Positions 8,427 to 16,666 are shown, counted from the stretch's first letter. The stretch: 64,000 nucleotides of DNA from Pseudomonadaceae bacterium (GCA_024743175.1 JANSXA010000002.1:594921-658920), one strand, 5' to 3'. Numbers and translations: made by a program. The notes: generated by a model from the letters alone, not told the origin.

Positions 8427-9621
8427 TCAGTGGCCCTGCTGAAGCACCTACTGAAACAGACGTCAGATACTCTGCATGTGGGTAGCTCACATCCTCTGCA
8501 AAATACTCAGGCTTGAGAATATAGCCCATTGCATCCTGGGAGAGACCTAAAACAAAACTGTGGCGCGTGTTCATCAGTTTGCGTGACTCCAGCGAATAAG
8601 CCGGGGAAGTTTCGCCCGGGTGGGTAACAAACTCAGCTTCACCCACATTAAACCAGGCCACGCTGGTACGCATCGCTCCGTCATAGGTTTGCCGATCTAA
8701 AACACCCAGCCAAATCAACAGACGAAAACCCCAGTTATCCAGCGGAACGTCAACCTGTTGGCGACGAAACACAAGCGGCGCGTAGGCGTTATTCTGCGCA
8801 TCAGCCAGCAGATCGATGACTGCCCCAGCGAGAGACTCCCCGTGGGCAAGCGCGAGCGCGTGAGATCGGTCACCCTGCAAAGGCTGCACCCAGCCGCCAA
8901 TCGCACCTTGAAAAAAAAGATTCTCACCACCGATCTCGCTTGTCAGTTTTTGATAAAACCCCGCCAGATAGTCTGCGGATACCAGGGTATTTTCTGGTCC
9001 GAGCACAGTAGGATGACAGGCATAGTTAACCAGCGTCAGCAAACTGAGACCTCCATCATCAACAAATTGAATAACACTCAGGCGACGATCAAGCAGCTCT
9101 GGCTCACTGACATTCTCTACCCAGGCCAGAGGCAGGTCTGCGCTGGCGACTCTGCTGGTTGCGGGTTGCAGCCGGGAAGCGGTAGTGGTGACCAAAGCAA
9201 CAGCCCTGGTTATCAGCTGCGCAATGTATGCTTCATCACGGCCACTGCGCCAGAACGCCGGGCCCCAGATGCCGACGACGTCGGGTCCGGCATGGGTATG
9301 CGTGGAAGACACCACAATTTTTGCATTGGGCAGCAACTGCGCTACGCCTGCCTCAATCGCCAGAATGTCAGGACGGGTTAAGCCGATGCAATCTATGGTG
9401 AGTAGAGCCAACAGATCGGAACCGGTTTCAATGAGCGCAGCTTTCAGGTGAATCGCATCCGCTGTGCTCGTGGATTTTCGATCAGGTCCATAGCCAGCAA
9501 GAAAAGCACCTTCACCAGGCGTTATATCAACCGAACCAGCGGCTACTCGAAAGGTTTCCGCATAACAAGAAAGCGCAAACACCTGCAAACCCAACAGCAG
9601 AACAACAACAATCAGCTTCAC
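8395..9621 (-). CDS. secreted protein of the neutral/alkaline ceramidase N-terminal-domain family
   Basis: I choose GTG 9621, because AGGAGG lies seven bases upstream and a signal peptide follows directly (KLIVVVLLLGLQVFALSCYA). The mature protein starts near TFRVAAG. The 408 residues cover only the N-terminal domain; true neutral ceramidases are ~650. Zinc-ligand candidates are His in SSTHTHAGP, His in NYACHPTVLG and Glu in HPGETS. The GDVSPN-type motif that carries the nucleophilic serine in true ceramidases appears to be replaced by QGAIGGWVQP. So it is periplasmic or secreted, probably zinc-binding, and may hydrolyse an amide other than ceramide, or none. It is divergent from the aldo/keto reductase gene. 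Confidence 0.82.
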   Translation of the reverse strand: MKLIVVVLLLGLQVFALSCYAETFRVAAGSVDITPGEGAFLAGYGPDRKSTSTADAIHLKAALIETGSDLLALLTIDCIGLTRPDILAIEAGVAQLLPNAKIVVSSTHTHAGPDVVGIWGPAFWRSGRDEAYIAQLITRAVALVTTTASRLQPATSRVASADLPLAWVENVSEPELLDRRLSVIQFVDDGGLSLLTLVNYACHPTVLGPENTLVSADYLAGFYQKLTSEIGGENLFFQGAIGGWVQPLQGDRSHALALAHGESLAGAVIDLLADAQNNAYAPLVFRRQQVDVPLDNWGFRLLIWLGVLDRQTYDGAMRTSVAWFNVGEAEFVTHPGETSPAYSLESRKLMNTRHSFVLGLSQDAMGYILKPEYFAEDVSYPHAEYLTSVSVGASAGPLIMQALAELVD

Positions 9622-9723
9622 AACACCCCCTCCTGCGTCTCCTTCAGCCAGGATCAGTTTAGCGCATTGCAACAATAGATTAATTGTTTTATACAGGAAC
9701 AAAGCGCGTAACAGGATAAACGT

Positions 9724-11229
9724 ATGGCAACCTCCAAACCCACCTGGCTTTCCGGCAGGCTGGTTCTCGTCATCTGGCTACTCGCCCTCATTGCGGGCTT
9801 CATAGGCCTTGGCGGTTACATACAGGAACGCGTCGAAGGTATCGATCCTGCACAGATACCCATGATCCCAACACTGATCTTTGTCTTTCTACTGCTTGAT
9901 GCCGTTGTGCTGACCATCTGGTGGGCTGCGACGTTGACGAGGTCAGCTGTTACCGCCACGGAACAAGCGCAGATCGAACCGGCATCAGGACGCCGCAAGT
10001 TTTTAACCGGCAGCGCCGCCATCACCGGCGGCGTTATTGGTGTGGCTGGTGCTACTGCAGCTAGAGTATCTGGTTGGGGCACCGTTACCGGTGCCGCCAT
10101 CGGCGGTCAAACCGAGCAGACTTCTCCTGTCGCCAAACAGGCCTGGCGTGGCGCGCAAATTCAAGCCTATCGCCCGCTCGGCAATACCGGCCTGATGGTC
10201 TCCGATATATCCGCAGGTTCAACTCGTCTGCATCAGAACCCTGACCCTGTTGGATTTCTAAACGCCATGCTTGATCGCGGCGTCAATTACATTGATGCCT
10301 CACCCGATTACGCTCCGGAAAGCGAGGACATCATCAAACAGGCCATCACCGGGCGCGATCGCAGCAAACTGGTGCTTGCGACAAAGTTCTGTACGTCCAG
10401 CGGTCATCTGCGGCAGGGCAGCAGTGTTGAGACCTATATGAAGACCATGGAATCAGCATTACAGCGCATGGGTACCGACTATGTTGATGTGGCACACATC
10501 CACTCCTGCGACAGCATCGACCGGCTGCTGGACGAAAATGTCCACGAAGCTGTTGACCGGTTACGCGAACAAGGCAAGGTCCGGTTCATGGGCGTGTCTA
10601 CACACACCCCTAACCTTGAAGCGGTGGCCAACGCTGCCATCGACAGTGGACGCTTCCAGGTCATGATGCTCGCCTATCACCATGGTGCCTGGCCAACGCA
10701 ACAGCAGATCATTCAACGGGCAGCGCAGCAGGGAATCGGCATTGTTGCCATGAAGACACTGAAGGGTGCTAAACACAACGGTTTAGCAGACTTCGCTGTA
10801 GAAAAAGACAGCTACACACAGGCGGCTTTCAAATGGGTGTTAAGCAACCCTGACGTCTCTAATCTGGTGATTTCATTCCACAATAATCAACATCTCGACG
10901 AATATCTCTATGCGTCGGGTCAGAAGCTGCAAAGCAATGACATCGCCGTGCTGGAGAAATATGACCAGCTGATTGCGGGCACCCACTGTTTTCAGCACTG
11001 CGGTGCGTGCCTGGATACCTGCCCGGCAAACGTACCTATTCATGACGTTCTGCGGCATCGCATGTATTTCGAAGATTATGGGGATCAGAAACAGGCCATG
11101 GGTCTGTACGCTCAGCTCGAACAGAACGCGTCAGCCTGTTTATCTTGTGATGCGCCTTGCGCGGGTGGTTGTCCTGCTGATATCCCGATTCGAGAACGCA
11201 TGCTGGGTGCACACCAGATGTTGACGTAA
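9724..11229 (+). CDS. membrane-anchored aldo/keto reductase with twin-arginine motif and C-terminal Fe-S motifs
   Basis: A 501-residue protein with an unusual layout. Two hydrophobic segments (about residues 11-31 and 45-70) are followed by a twin-arginine motif GRRKFLTG at 89-96 and a second hydrophobic stretch, then the AKR barrel from about 145 to 415. The catalytic tetrad is present: Asp191, Tyr196, Lys221 and His in VAHIHS. The tail has two cysteine clusters, CFQHCGACLDTC near 421-433 and CLSCDAPCAGGC near 472-483, as in AKRs of the YdhF/Fe-S subgroup. It may place a reductase with an electron-transfer cluster at the outer face of the inner membrane. The redox substrate is unknown. The 36-residue peptide gene and the stress protein gene follow. 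Confidence 0.87.
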   Translation: MATSKPTWLSGRLVLVIWLLALIAGFIGLGGYIQERVEGIDPAQIPMIPTLIFVFLLLDAVVLTIWWAATLTRSAVTATEQAQIEPASGRRKFLTGSAAITGGVIGVAGATAARVSGWGTVTGAAIGGQTEQTSPVAKQAWRGAQIQAYRPLGNTGLMVSDISAGSTRLHQNPDPVGFLNAMLDRGVNYIDASPDYAPESEDIIKQAITGRDRSKLVLATKFCTSSGHLRQGSSVETYMKTMESALQRMGTDYVDVAHIHSCDSIDRLLDENVHEAVDRLREQGKVRFMGVSTHTPNLEAVANAAIDSGRFQVMMLAYHHGAWPTQQQIIQRAAQQGIGIVAMKTLKGAKHNGLADFAVEKDSYTQAAFKWVLSNPDVSNLVISFHNNQHLDEYLYASGQKLQSNDIAVLEKYDQLIAGTHCFQHCGACLDTCPANVPIHDVLRHRMYFEDYGDQKQAMGLYAQLEQNASACLSCDAPCAGGCPADIPIRERMLGAHQMLT

Positions 11230-11314
11230 CCTGCGGGTATTACCTAAACGGCGAAAGGTGCTTAACGGTAATCACGTATAGGGTCAAAAGGGGTTAAACA
11301 CCCAGAATCAAGGC

Positions 11315-11335
11315 CAGGTTGTTGAACGCAACCTG
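11315..11335. promoter_or_regulatory. perfect 7-bp inverted repeat upstream of the micropeptide and Usp genes
   Basis: CAGGTTG and CAACCTG are separated by seven bases, about 28 bases before the ATG at 11364. No T-run follows, so it does not look like a terminator. It could be an operator or a 5' leader hairpin for the micropeptide/Usp unit. The rest of the 134-bp gap shows no gene. Confidence 0.35.
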
Positions 11336-11363
11336 ACCCACTGATCACCCTGGAGATACAACC

Positions 11364-11474
11364 ATGAATTTAGAAGATCCTAAAACCACCCTGACTACCG
11401 CTGTTGTGGCTGTCGCCGTAGGTCTGGCAATTATTGCCGTTGGCGTCAGCACGTTGCATGGTATTCTGGGCTAA
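11364..11474 (+). CDS. 36-residue single-span membrane peptide
   Basis: ATG 11364, TAA 11472-11474, with TGGAGAT eight to thirteen bases upstream as a good ribosome-binding site. The product has a short charged head (MNLEDPKTT), one hydrophobic helix of about 22 residues rich in Val, Ala and Ile with small glycines, and a short STLHGILG tail. I do not recognise a family. The composition, the ribosome-binding site and the short distance (24 bases) to the Usp start support a real gene co-transcribed with the stress protein. Small single-span peptides often tune a larger membrane complex; the AKR-type membrane reductase upstream is the nearest candidate partner (inference). Confidence 0.6.
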   Translation: MNLEDPKTTLTTAVVAVAVGLAIIAVGVSTLHGILG

Positions 11475-11498
11475 ATTAGTTCAACCGGAGTCGGCCCC

Positions 11499-12386
11499 AT
11501 GACAAAGCAAGTGCTGTGTGCAATAGAACTCAATGACGAAGCTCGTGACGTCACTAAAATTGCGGCACATATCGCCGAGCAGCACGGTGCAGAACTCACT
11601 CTGATGCACGTCGTGCCGCCCATGTGGCAACCTTATGCAGATCTGAACTTTACACCTGTCGTAGAGGCCCAGGTTGCACTGGAGGAGGACCTGCTTGCCA
11701 GTACCAGGGACAGCCTGGAGAAACTGGCAGAGAAAGCTGGGGTAAAAGCTACTAACACCCTTATAACCAAGGGCGATCCGGTACACACTATTGCTGCACA
11801 AGCCGCGGACCTGGACGACGTGCTGATTGTTATGGGCGTGCACAATCGTTCCGGCCTTCAGCGACTGTTAGGTTCTACCGCCCATGGCGTGCTGAACAAC
11901 ACCGAGTGTCCTATCCTGCTTGTACATGCAGACGAACACGCTGCTGCGGCCTACAACAATGTTGTGGTTGCTGTGGATACGTCAAAGTCGTTACCCATCG
12001 TTTTAAAGTCGGCAGGCCCGTTTGTGAAAGCGGCCAAGAAGCACCAGGTAATCAGTGTTGTGCAGTCACTGGCAGCTACTATGGGCGGTCTGCAGACTTC
12101 AGCTTTTGCTACCAGTTGGCCAATGACCGACATGCAGGAAGACCTTGTTAAAGCAGTTAAAGCAACCGTTGGTGAAGAACTGCAGAAAGCAGACATAAAT
12201 GATGCCAACTTTCTTGTTATTGAAGGCGATCCGGCCCACGAAATCTGTGCCTGCGCAAAAGAGGCCGGCTCAGACCTTATCATCATGGGTTCCGGCCAAC
12301 GCAATATAATTGATCGCGTGCTGCTGGGTTCCACCGCGCACGGTGTCCTGAATCACACGCCCTGTGATGTCCTTATCGCCCGATAG
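11499..12386 (+). CDS. tandem universal stress protein (UspE-like)
   Basis: A 295-residue cytoplasmic protein with two Usp domains, about residues 1-145 and 150-295. Each ends in the typical block: GVHNRSGLQRLLGSTAHGVLN in the first (written without its last residues) and GSGQRNIIDRVLLGSTAHG in the second. The canonical nucleotide signature is Gly-2x-Gly-9x-Gly-Ser/Thr. In the first domain the second glycine is Asn; in the second domain the glycine is shifted, so ATP binding may be altered. The family supports survival under starvation, redox or membrane stress. GGAG lies nine bases before the ATG. It is preceded by the membrane micropeptide gene and probably forms a unit with it. Confidence 0.93.
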   Translation: MTKQVLCAIELNDEARDVTKIAAHIAEQHGAELTLMHVVPPMWQPYADLNFTPVVEAQVALEEDLLASTRDSLEKLAEKAGVKATNTLITKGDPVHTIAAQAADLDDVLIVMGVHNRSGLQRLLGSTAHGVLNNTECPILLVHADEHAAAAYNNVVVAVDTSKSLPIVLKSAGPFVKAAKKHQVISVVQSLAATMGGLQTSAFATSWPMTDMQEDLVKAVKATVGEELQKADINDANFLVIEGDPAHEICACAKEAGSDLIIMGSGQRNIIDRVLLGSTAHGVLNHTPCDVLIAR

Positions 12387-12447
12387 TTGTGTTTAAACAC
12401 ATTCGGGTCAGCGAAGACCGGGTACTTCTGGCTCTGCTCGCGATGGT

Positions 12448-12567
12448 GTGCGAGCTGCCGGCAGACCACCCAACAGGTTGCCACAGAAAGCCGTCCAGCA
12501 AGATCTGAAACCTTTTTCCGTTCTGCAGCATCTAATCCACAACATACGCGAAGAAGTGGCTGACTGA
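12448..12567 (+). CDS. possible small protein translationally coupled to the next gene (weak)
   Basis: A short frame open from 12397, with GTG at 12448 and TTG at 12478 as the only usual starts, ends at TGA 12565-12567, overlapping the ATG of the next gene by one base (TGATG). The last residues read like a real amphipathic helix (VLQHLIHNIREEVAD). There is no good ribosome-binding site and no recognisable family. It may be a genuine small gene, a remnant of a longer one, or chance. Otherwise the 180-bp gap 12387-12566 holds nothing I can identify. Confidence 0.25.
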   Translation: MRAAGRPPNRLPQKAVQQDLKPFSVLQHLIHNIREEVAD

Positions 12568-13160
12568 TGACTCGAATACCCCTTTATCTTTTTTGCTGCC
12601 TTGCAGCACTGATCTCAGTATCGGCCACACAGCACGCCGAAGCCGTTGAGTGTGATTCCAGCAACGCACCCGAAACCCTCACAGATTTCAGCTTCCTGAT
12701 TGGCCGGCATGAGGTATCTCTGCATGCCTGGACCGGTGAAGCCTGGACACCACCCAGACCAACCATTGCCGAATGGCGCGGCTGGTACGGCCTGGACGAC
12801 ATGGCGATCTACGACGAATGGAAAGATCCGGGCGCTGAACCTTCTAATATTGGTATCAACGTGAGGTTTTATGACGATCAGGAGAACCTCTGGAAAATGA
12901 TGTGGATCAGCAGCAGTGGACGGCAAGTCCAGGACCTGCGGGCAGAATTCGTACAGGGAAAGTTGACCATGTGGCAGGTATACCCCCCCAGAGAAGGCTG
13001 GAAGGCTGAGTTTGACGTGATCGATAGTGGCAGCTGGTCCAGGACATCTTTCGTACAAGACGACACCGGTGAGTGGCAACCTCAGTTTAAGTTAGTTGCC
13101 AGACGAACTCATTGTGAGGATCGTCGGTTACAGGAGCTTGTTGATGAAACACGAATCTAA
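12567..13160 (+). CDS. secreted protein of unknown function, lipocalin-like beta-rich
   Basis: A 197-residue protein with a clear signal peptide (hydrophobic core LYLFCCLAALISVSA, cleavage probably after AEA). The mature part is beta-strand-like and rich in Trp, with FLIGRHEV at its start, then EWRGWYGLDD, NVRFYDDQENLWKMMW and a final strand FKLVARR. This resembles the small DUF1579-like/heme-binding-lipocalin-like barrels in which FLxGxW begins the barrel, but I cannot assign it to a named family. It is likely periplasmic. The start overlaps the preceding small frame as TGATG. Its stop lies inside the leader of the RDD gene, so the two probably share a transcript, although the products look unrelated. 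Confidence 0.65.
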   Translation: MTRIPLYLFCCLAALISVSATQHAEAVECDSSNAPETLTDFSFLIGRHEVSLHAWTGEAWTPPRPTIAEWRGWYGLDDMAIYDEWKDPGAEPSNIGINVRFYDDQENLWKMMWISSSGRQVQDLRAEFVQGKLTMWQVYPPREGWKAEFDVIDSGSWSRTSFVQDDTGEWQPQFKLVARRTHCEDRRLQELVDETRI

Positions 13161-13575
13161 ATACGCTGGATTCTGGATCAGAACCGCCGCATCCACAATT
13201 GATACGCTGCTGATCCTGGCAATTATCGCTCCGATATTGACAGCAATATATGGAACAGATTATTGGTTGAGTGAATCTGCTTCTCAAGGCGTCTGGGATC
13301 TACTCATCAGCTATTTCTTCCCGGCCGCTGCCGTTATCGTTTTCTGGGTCTACAAATCTGCAACGCCAGGCAAAATGCTGCTTAAACTTGAGGTGGTAGA
13401 TGCAAACACGGGTGGAAAACCCAGCACGGCAAAGTTCATCGGACGTTACCTTGGCTACTATCTGGCCGCGATTCCGCTCATGCTGGGGATCTTCTGGGTG
13501 GGGTTCGACAAACGTAAGCAGGGTTGGCATGACAAGCTGGCTGGAACGCTTGTTGTGAAAAACTCAGACGCTTAG
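13144..13575 (+). CDS. RDD-family membrane protein
   Basis: Started at ATG 13144, with AGGAG seven bases upstream; the frame extends further upstream but overlaps the previous gene without a ribosome-binding site. The 143-residue product shows the RDD pattern: GFWIRTAASTIDTLLI in helix 1 (Arg and Asp of the name), a second pair of helices, ATPGKMLLKLEVVDANTGG, and the final GWHDKLAGTLVV. It sits in the inner membrane. RDD proteins have been linked to ion transport or envelope homeostasis, but most have no assigned role. It is followed nine bases later by a small cytoplasmic protein gene. Confidence 0.88.
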   Translation: MKHESKYAGFWIRTAASTIDTLLILAIIAPILTAIYGTDYWLSESASQGVWDLLISYFFPAAAVIVFWVYKSATPGKMLLKLEVVDANTGGKPSTAKFIGRYLGYYLAAIPLMLGIFWVGFDKRKQGWHDKLAGTLVVKNSDA

Positions 13576-13584
13576 GGCGCTGTA

Positions 13585-13821
13585 ATGACTGACACCGACC
13601 CACTTGCTGAACAACCCTTTTCATTTCGCGCGAACAAATCCGGCCTGGTACACATCACCTATCTCGGTACTCACGTCACGACGCTATCCGGTAAGGTTGC
13701 ACAACGCTTTCTGTCCAGGGTTGAAGGCGCAGATGACCATGCCGCTCAACTGGCAATGGCAAAAGCCACGGGCAATTTTAAAAGGGGTAACGAAAAACGC
13801 GCAAAAAACCGCCGCAGCTGA
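13585..13821 (+). CDS. small basic protein of unknown function
   Basis: A 78-residue protein starting at ATG 13585, nine bases after the RDD stop. It begins acidic (MTDTDPLAEQ), has a beta-like segment SGLVHITYLGTHVTTL, and ends very basic (KRGNEKRAKNRRS). It contains no cysteine and no membrane segment. The conserved-looking core LSGKVAQRFLSRVEG suggests a real domain rather than a chance frame, but I do not recognise the family. The basic tail could contact nucleic acid or ribosome (inference). It probably shares a transcript with the RDD gene and faces the convergent VOC gene across 21 bases. Confidence 0.6.
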   Translation: MTDTDPLAEQPFSFRANKSGLVHITYLGTHVTTLSGKVAQRFLSRVEGADDHAAQLAMAKATGNFKRGNEKRAKNRRS

Positions 13822-13842
13822 GAGCATGAGGTCAGGAATACG

Positions 13843-14280
13843 TTATATTTCCAATGGCTGAGCCTGTGCCACCTTCTGGGGGTCATCCTGCCAGGAGCTT
13901 GAAACATCAACATATACTTCAACCGTGTTGCCATCAGGGTCATCAAAGTAAAGTGACTTGGTCACCTCATGATCAACAGGCGTAAGCTCAAGGCCCTGCG
14001 CCAGCAGGTGATTCTTCGCTTCAACCAGCTGTTTCATTTCTGTACCGATGCGGAACGCAACATGATTCAACCCGGAAGACTGGCCGCCCGCAATGCCCTC
14101 ATCTGACACCTCCGATAAAGCCAGATCATGATGATCACCAAGACTGAAAAAGATCATATTCATACCTTGCTCATTAAACCGTGCACATACGGACATACCT
14201 AAAACGTCTGTATAAAACCGTTCTGCACGCTGCAGGTCAGACACATTCAGAACGACATGCCCTAAAGATTCAATTTTCAT
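13843..14280 (-). CDS. single-domain VOC protein (glyoxalase/extradiol dioxygenase fold)
   Basis: I start at ATG 14280 (145 residues), preceded by GGGGCAGGAA; a TTG four codons upstream is less likely. The pattern is the usual VOC module: GHVVLNVSDL, AERFYTDVLGM, LNHVAFRI and PDGNTVEVYVD, giving metal-ligand candidates His, His and Glu. It closely resembles the catechol-2,3-dioxygenase-like group, but such proteins are also isomerases and resistance proteins. It is cytoplasmic. It stands alone, divergent from the DUF4019 gene by 72 bases and convergent with the small basic protein. Confidence 0.85.
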   Translation of the reverse strand: MKIESLGHVVLNVSDLQRAERFYTDVLGMSVCARFNEQGMNMIFFSLGDHHDLALSEVSDEGIAGGQSSGLNHVAFRIGTEMKQLVEAKNHLLAQGLELTPVDHEVTKSLYFDDPDGNTVEVYVDVSSSWQDDPQKVAQAQPLEI

Positions 14281-14352
14281 TTCCTGCCCCAAGTCAAAGA
14301 ATAAAAAAACAAAAGAATACTGCCTGCTTTATCTGAGTTTACATAGCCGCAG

Positions 14353-14910
14353 ATGACAAACAAGGATAATGTGCCTTGGGCTCAGGCAGTATTCCCCTTA
14401 AACTCAAGTGCTATACGAATGCCAGAATTGCAGGCCGATATGCACAGCACAGCTGACCCGACAGTACTCTCACCCTTCCAGCAGGCTGTGCAGATTGCGG
14501 GTATTCTTATCTTCCTGTGCGGCCTGGCTTCAACCCAGGGCTGCAGCACCACATCAGTTACCACCGAACAGACCATCGATGCGCAAAGCACGGTGATCGA
14601 GTGGCTTAGGCTGTTGGATCAAAAAAATTATCAGGCAACCTACGTTTCAACAGCTGCGTTTTTTAAAGAGCGCGTGAGCCCCGCTCAGTGGCAGGCGCAG
14701 ATTTCGCAAGCCAGGTCCGCACTTGGTGAAACATTGTCCCGCCAGACTATAAACGCAAACTACACTAACAAGTTGACAGACGCTCCAACGGGAGACTATG
14801 TCATCTTTCAATTTCAGACTGAATTTTCCGGCCAGTCTCGCGCAGTGGAAACGGTAACTGTGGCACTCGACGACAACACCTGGCGTACCGTTGGTTACTT
14901 TGTGCGATGA
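14353..14910 (+). CDS. DUF4019-domain secreted or lipid-anchored protein
   Basis: A 185-residue protein. A hydrophobic segment (IAGILIFLCGLAST) around residues 48-62 ends at QGCSTT, which could be a poor lipobox or just a membrane anchor. The preceding ~45 residues make the signal unusually long, so the true start may be an internal ATG at 14440. The C-terminal ~120 residues match DUF4019: VIEWLRLLDQKNY, FKERVSPAQWQAQI, then alternating strands ending DDNTWRTVGYFVR. The function is unknown, and the fold is related to NTF2-like periplasmic domains. Its stop overlaps the lipase ATG as ATGA, so the two are a coupled pair. Confidence 0.75.
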   Translation: MTNKDNVPWAQAVFPLNSSAIRMPELQADMHSTADPTVLSPFQQAVQIAGILIFLCGLASTQGCSTTSVTTEQTIDAQSTVIEWLRLLDQKNYQATYVSTAAFFKERVSPAQWQAQISQARSALGETLSRQTINANYTNKLTDAPTGDYVIFQFQTEFSGQSRAVETVTVALDDNTWRTVGYFVR

Positions 14911-15830
14911 GGAAGTACATGGCATGCATTTGTTTCTCAGTGCTGGTCAGCGCTTGCGCCGATCAAATGACCAACGAAGCAGAGGCAACGGAGGTCAGCT
15001 GCACGCAACAGTGGTTTAAATCCATAGAAAACGCTGTATCCACCGGGGATGGGCGAGGCCATGGCCCTGATCTCGGGTCAGAAGAATGGCATTCTGTAGT
15101 TGAGTTCAAGCTCGGCGTCAGAAACAAAACGGCAACACCTGAACGAAATACTGCGGCATGGTGCGAGTATGTCGATCATATTGTGTTCGCGGATAAGAGT
15201 GAATGCGTTGTACTCCTTCACGGCCTGGCGCGAACCGCAGATTCCATGAATATGGTGCAAAGCCACCTTGAAAAAAGCGGCTATGACGTTGCCAATCTTG
15301 ATTACCCTTCTCGACACAAGCCCATTGAGGAACTGGCCGAACCCACCATAAAAGAAGGTCTCGAAGCGTGCTCGGACGCTTCAAAGGTTCATTTTGTAAC
15401 TCACTCACTGGGTGGCATCCTGATTCGCTACTACCTTGAACAACACAATATCCAACAGCTCGGCCATGTAGTGATGCTGGCGCCACCCAATCAAGGCAGT
15501 GAAGTTGTTGATAAATGGCAGAATGTGCCTGGCTACAAGACGTTGAATGGACCGGCCGGACTACAGCTCGGCACCCACAACGGGAGTATTCCAAAGCAGT
15601 TAGGGTCAGTTGATTATCCGCTGGGCATTATCGCCGGTACTAGAACAATCAACCCCATTCTCTCTCTCAGTCTGCCCAATCCGGACGACGGTAAAGTCAG
15701 CGTGCAAAGCACTAAAGTAGAGGGCATGGCAGACTTCATCGAGGTGCCACACACCCACACATTTATCATGCGATCCGAACAGGTTATTCAACAGGTCATC
15801 TACTTTCTGCAGCATGGCCATTTCCGTTAA
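14907..15830 (+). CDS. lipoprotein alpha/beta hydrolase, lipase/esterase-like
   Basis: A 307-residue protein starting at ATG 14907, overlapping the DUF4019 stop. The N-terminus is a lipoprotein signal with lipobox VSAC at residues 14-17. The hydrolase has the oxyanion segment LLHGLART, the nucleophile elbow THSLGG and a histidine in EVPHTHTF; APPNQGSEV follows the nucleophile as in PGAP1/LipA-type lipases. The triad therefore looks intact. It would act at the envelope on lipids or small esters. The N-terminal 80 residues contain Cys pairs outside the catalytic domain. The coupling to the DUF4019 protein suggests joint export or a chaperone-like role for the latter (inference). Confidence 0.82.
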   Translation: MRKYMACICFSVLVSACADQMTNEAEATEVSCTQQWFKSIENAVSTGDGRGHGPDLGSEEWHSVVEFKLGVRNKTATPERNTAAWCEYVDHIVFADKSECVVLLHGLARTADSMNMVQSHLEKSGYDVANLDYPSRHKPIEELAEPTIKEGLEACSDASKVHFVTHSLGGILIRYYLEQHNIQQLGHVVMLAPPNQGSEVVDKWQNVPGYKTLNGPAGLQLGTHNGSIPKQLGSVDYPLGIIAGTRTINPILSLSLPNPDDGKVSVQSTKVEGMADFIEVPHTHTFIMRSEQVIQQVIYFLQHGHFR

Positions 15831-15903
15831 GTTTCTGCAACCCACATCACAACGATAACGCCCGCACATTGTCAGGAGCGACAGGAAGTGGCATTTTGCC
15901 TTC

Positions 15904-16137
15904 ATGTCTGAGGAAATCGAAATAACGCTTTCACCCCTGTGCCGGTCCTACACAGAAGGGGACATGACGGTTGAGGTAGAAATCTACAGTGGCAATCAAA
16001 CAGATTGGGTACTCGAACTCATCAGCGACGAAAAAACCATCATTCTGGAAAATACTTTTCCCAGCGAAGCTGCTGCCTATGGCGCCTTCGAAGCACTGGT
16101 TGAACAATGCGGGCTCAAGGGGCTGGTGCAATCTTAG
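15904..16137 (+). CDS. small acidic protein of unknown function
   Basis: A 77-residue acidic protein with ATG 15904; AGGAAG lies about fifteen bases upstream, which is far. The sequence alternates strand-like and helical text (VEVEIYSGNQTDWVLEL, then a helix EAAAYGAFEALVEQCG). No signal, no membrane segment. It looks like a compact alpha/beta domain and has real-protein composition, but I do not recognise the family. It follows the lipase gene by 73 bases and is convergent with a VOC gene 15 bases away. Confidence 0.6.
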   Translation: MSEEIEITLSPLCRSYTEGDMTVEVEIYSGNQTDWVLELISDEKTIILENTFPSEAAAYGAFEALVEQCGLKGLVQS

Positions 16138-16152
16138 TCTGGTAAAGACCAC

Positions 16153-16665
16153 TCAAAGTTTCGGAAGATCATCTGTCTTACTGCCCAACTGATCGCCAAA
16201 ATATTCAATCAGCTCCACAATATGCCCATCAGGGTCTTCAAAACAGACCACTCCCTGCACGCCGATCACGGGATCAGGGTCGCGCAAGGGCTGGGTAGGT
16301 TTCAATCCCTGCCGCATCAGATCCTCATAAGCGCCTCGAATATTTTTTGTCAGCAAAGCCATGACGCGTGGAATATTTTTTTCAGGAGGTCTGCCTGCAT
16401 TCTCATTTTGCCAAACGGGTGCAACCCACTCGATCAGATCGATGCGTGTTTGCAAATCATCGTCTTGAGGCAGAATGAGCTGTACGGCGCGACCCTGCGC
16501 GCCCGACATCATATTGAAATTCTCACCAACGTAAGCCGGCCACTTAACTTCCCTGTTGTCCTTTATGACCTCGAACCCGAATCGCGCATAAAACGCCATT
16601 GAAGCTTCCACGTTGGTACAGGGTAGAATAAAGTGAAAAATCGATCGGACCTGCCAATCGCTCAT
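16153..16665 (-). CDS. VOC-family protein co-transcribed with the TonB receptor
   Basis: A 170-residue protein starting at ATG 16665, with AGGAGG seven bases upstream that lies within the last codons of the receptor gene. The stop of the receptor is one base away, so the two are tightly coupled. VOC features: IFHFILPCTNVEASMAFY, a helix around FGFEV, and the closing FEDPDGHIVELIEY with a Glu ligand candidate; the first ligand position is His in FHFIL. It most resembles dioxygenase/bleomycin-resistance-like members. In this setting, with LLM monooxygenase and cyclase-family hydrolase under the same operator, it may act in ring cleavage or a later step (inference). Confidence 0.84.
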   Translation of the reverse strand: MSDWQVRSIFHFILPCTNVEASMAFYARFGFEVIKDNREVKWPAYVGENFNMMSGAQGRAVQLILPQDDDLQTRIDLIEWVAPVWQNENAGRPPEKNIPRVMALLTKNIRGAYEDLMRQGLKPTQPLRDPDPVIGVQGVVCFEDPDGHIVELIEYFGDQLGSKTDDLPKL

Positions 16666-16666
16666 A

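Noticed and set aside
8395..9621. True neutral ceramidase
   Set aside because: The C-terminal domain is missing and the expected nucleophile motif is not present.
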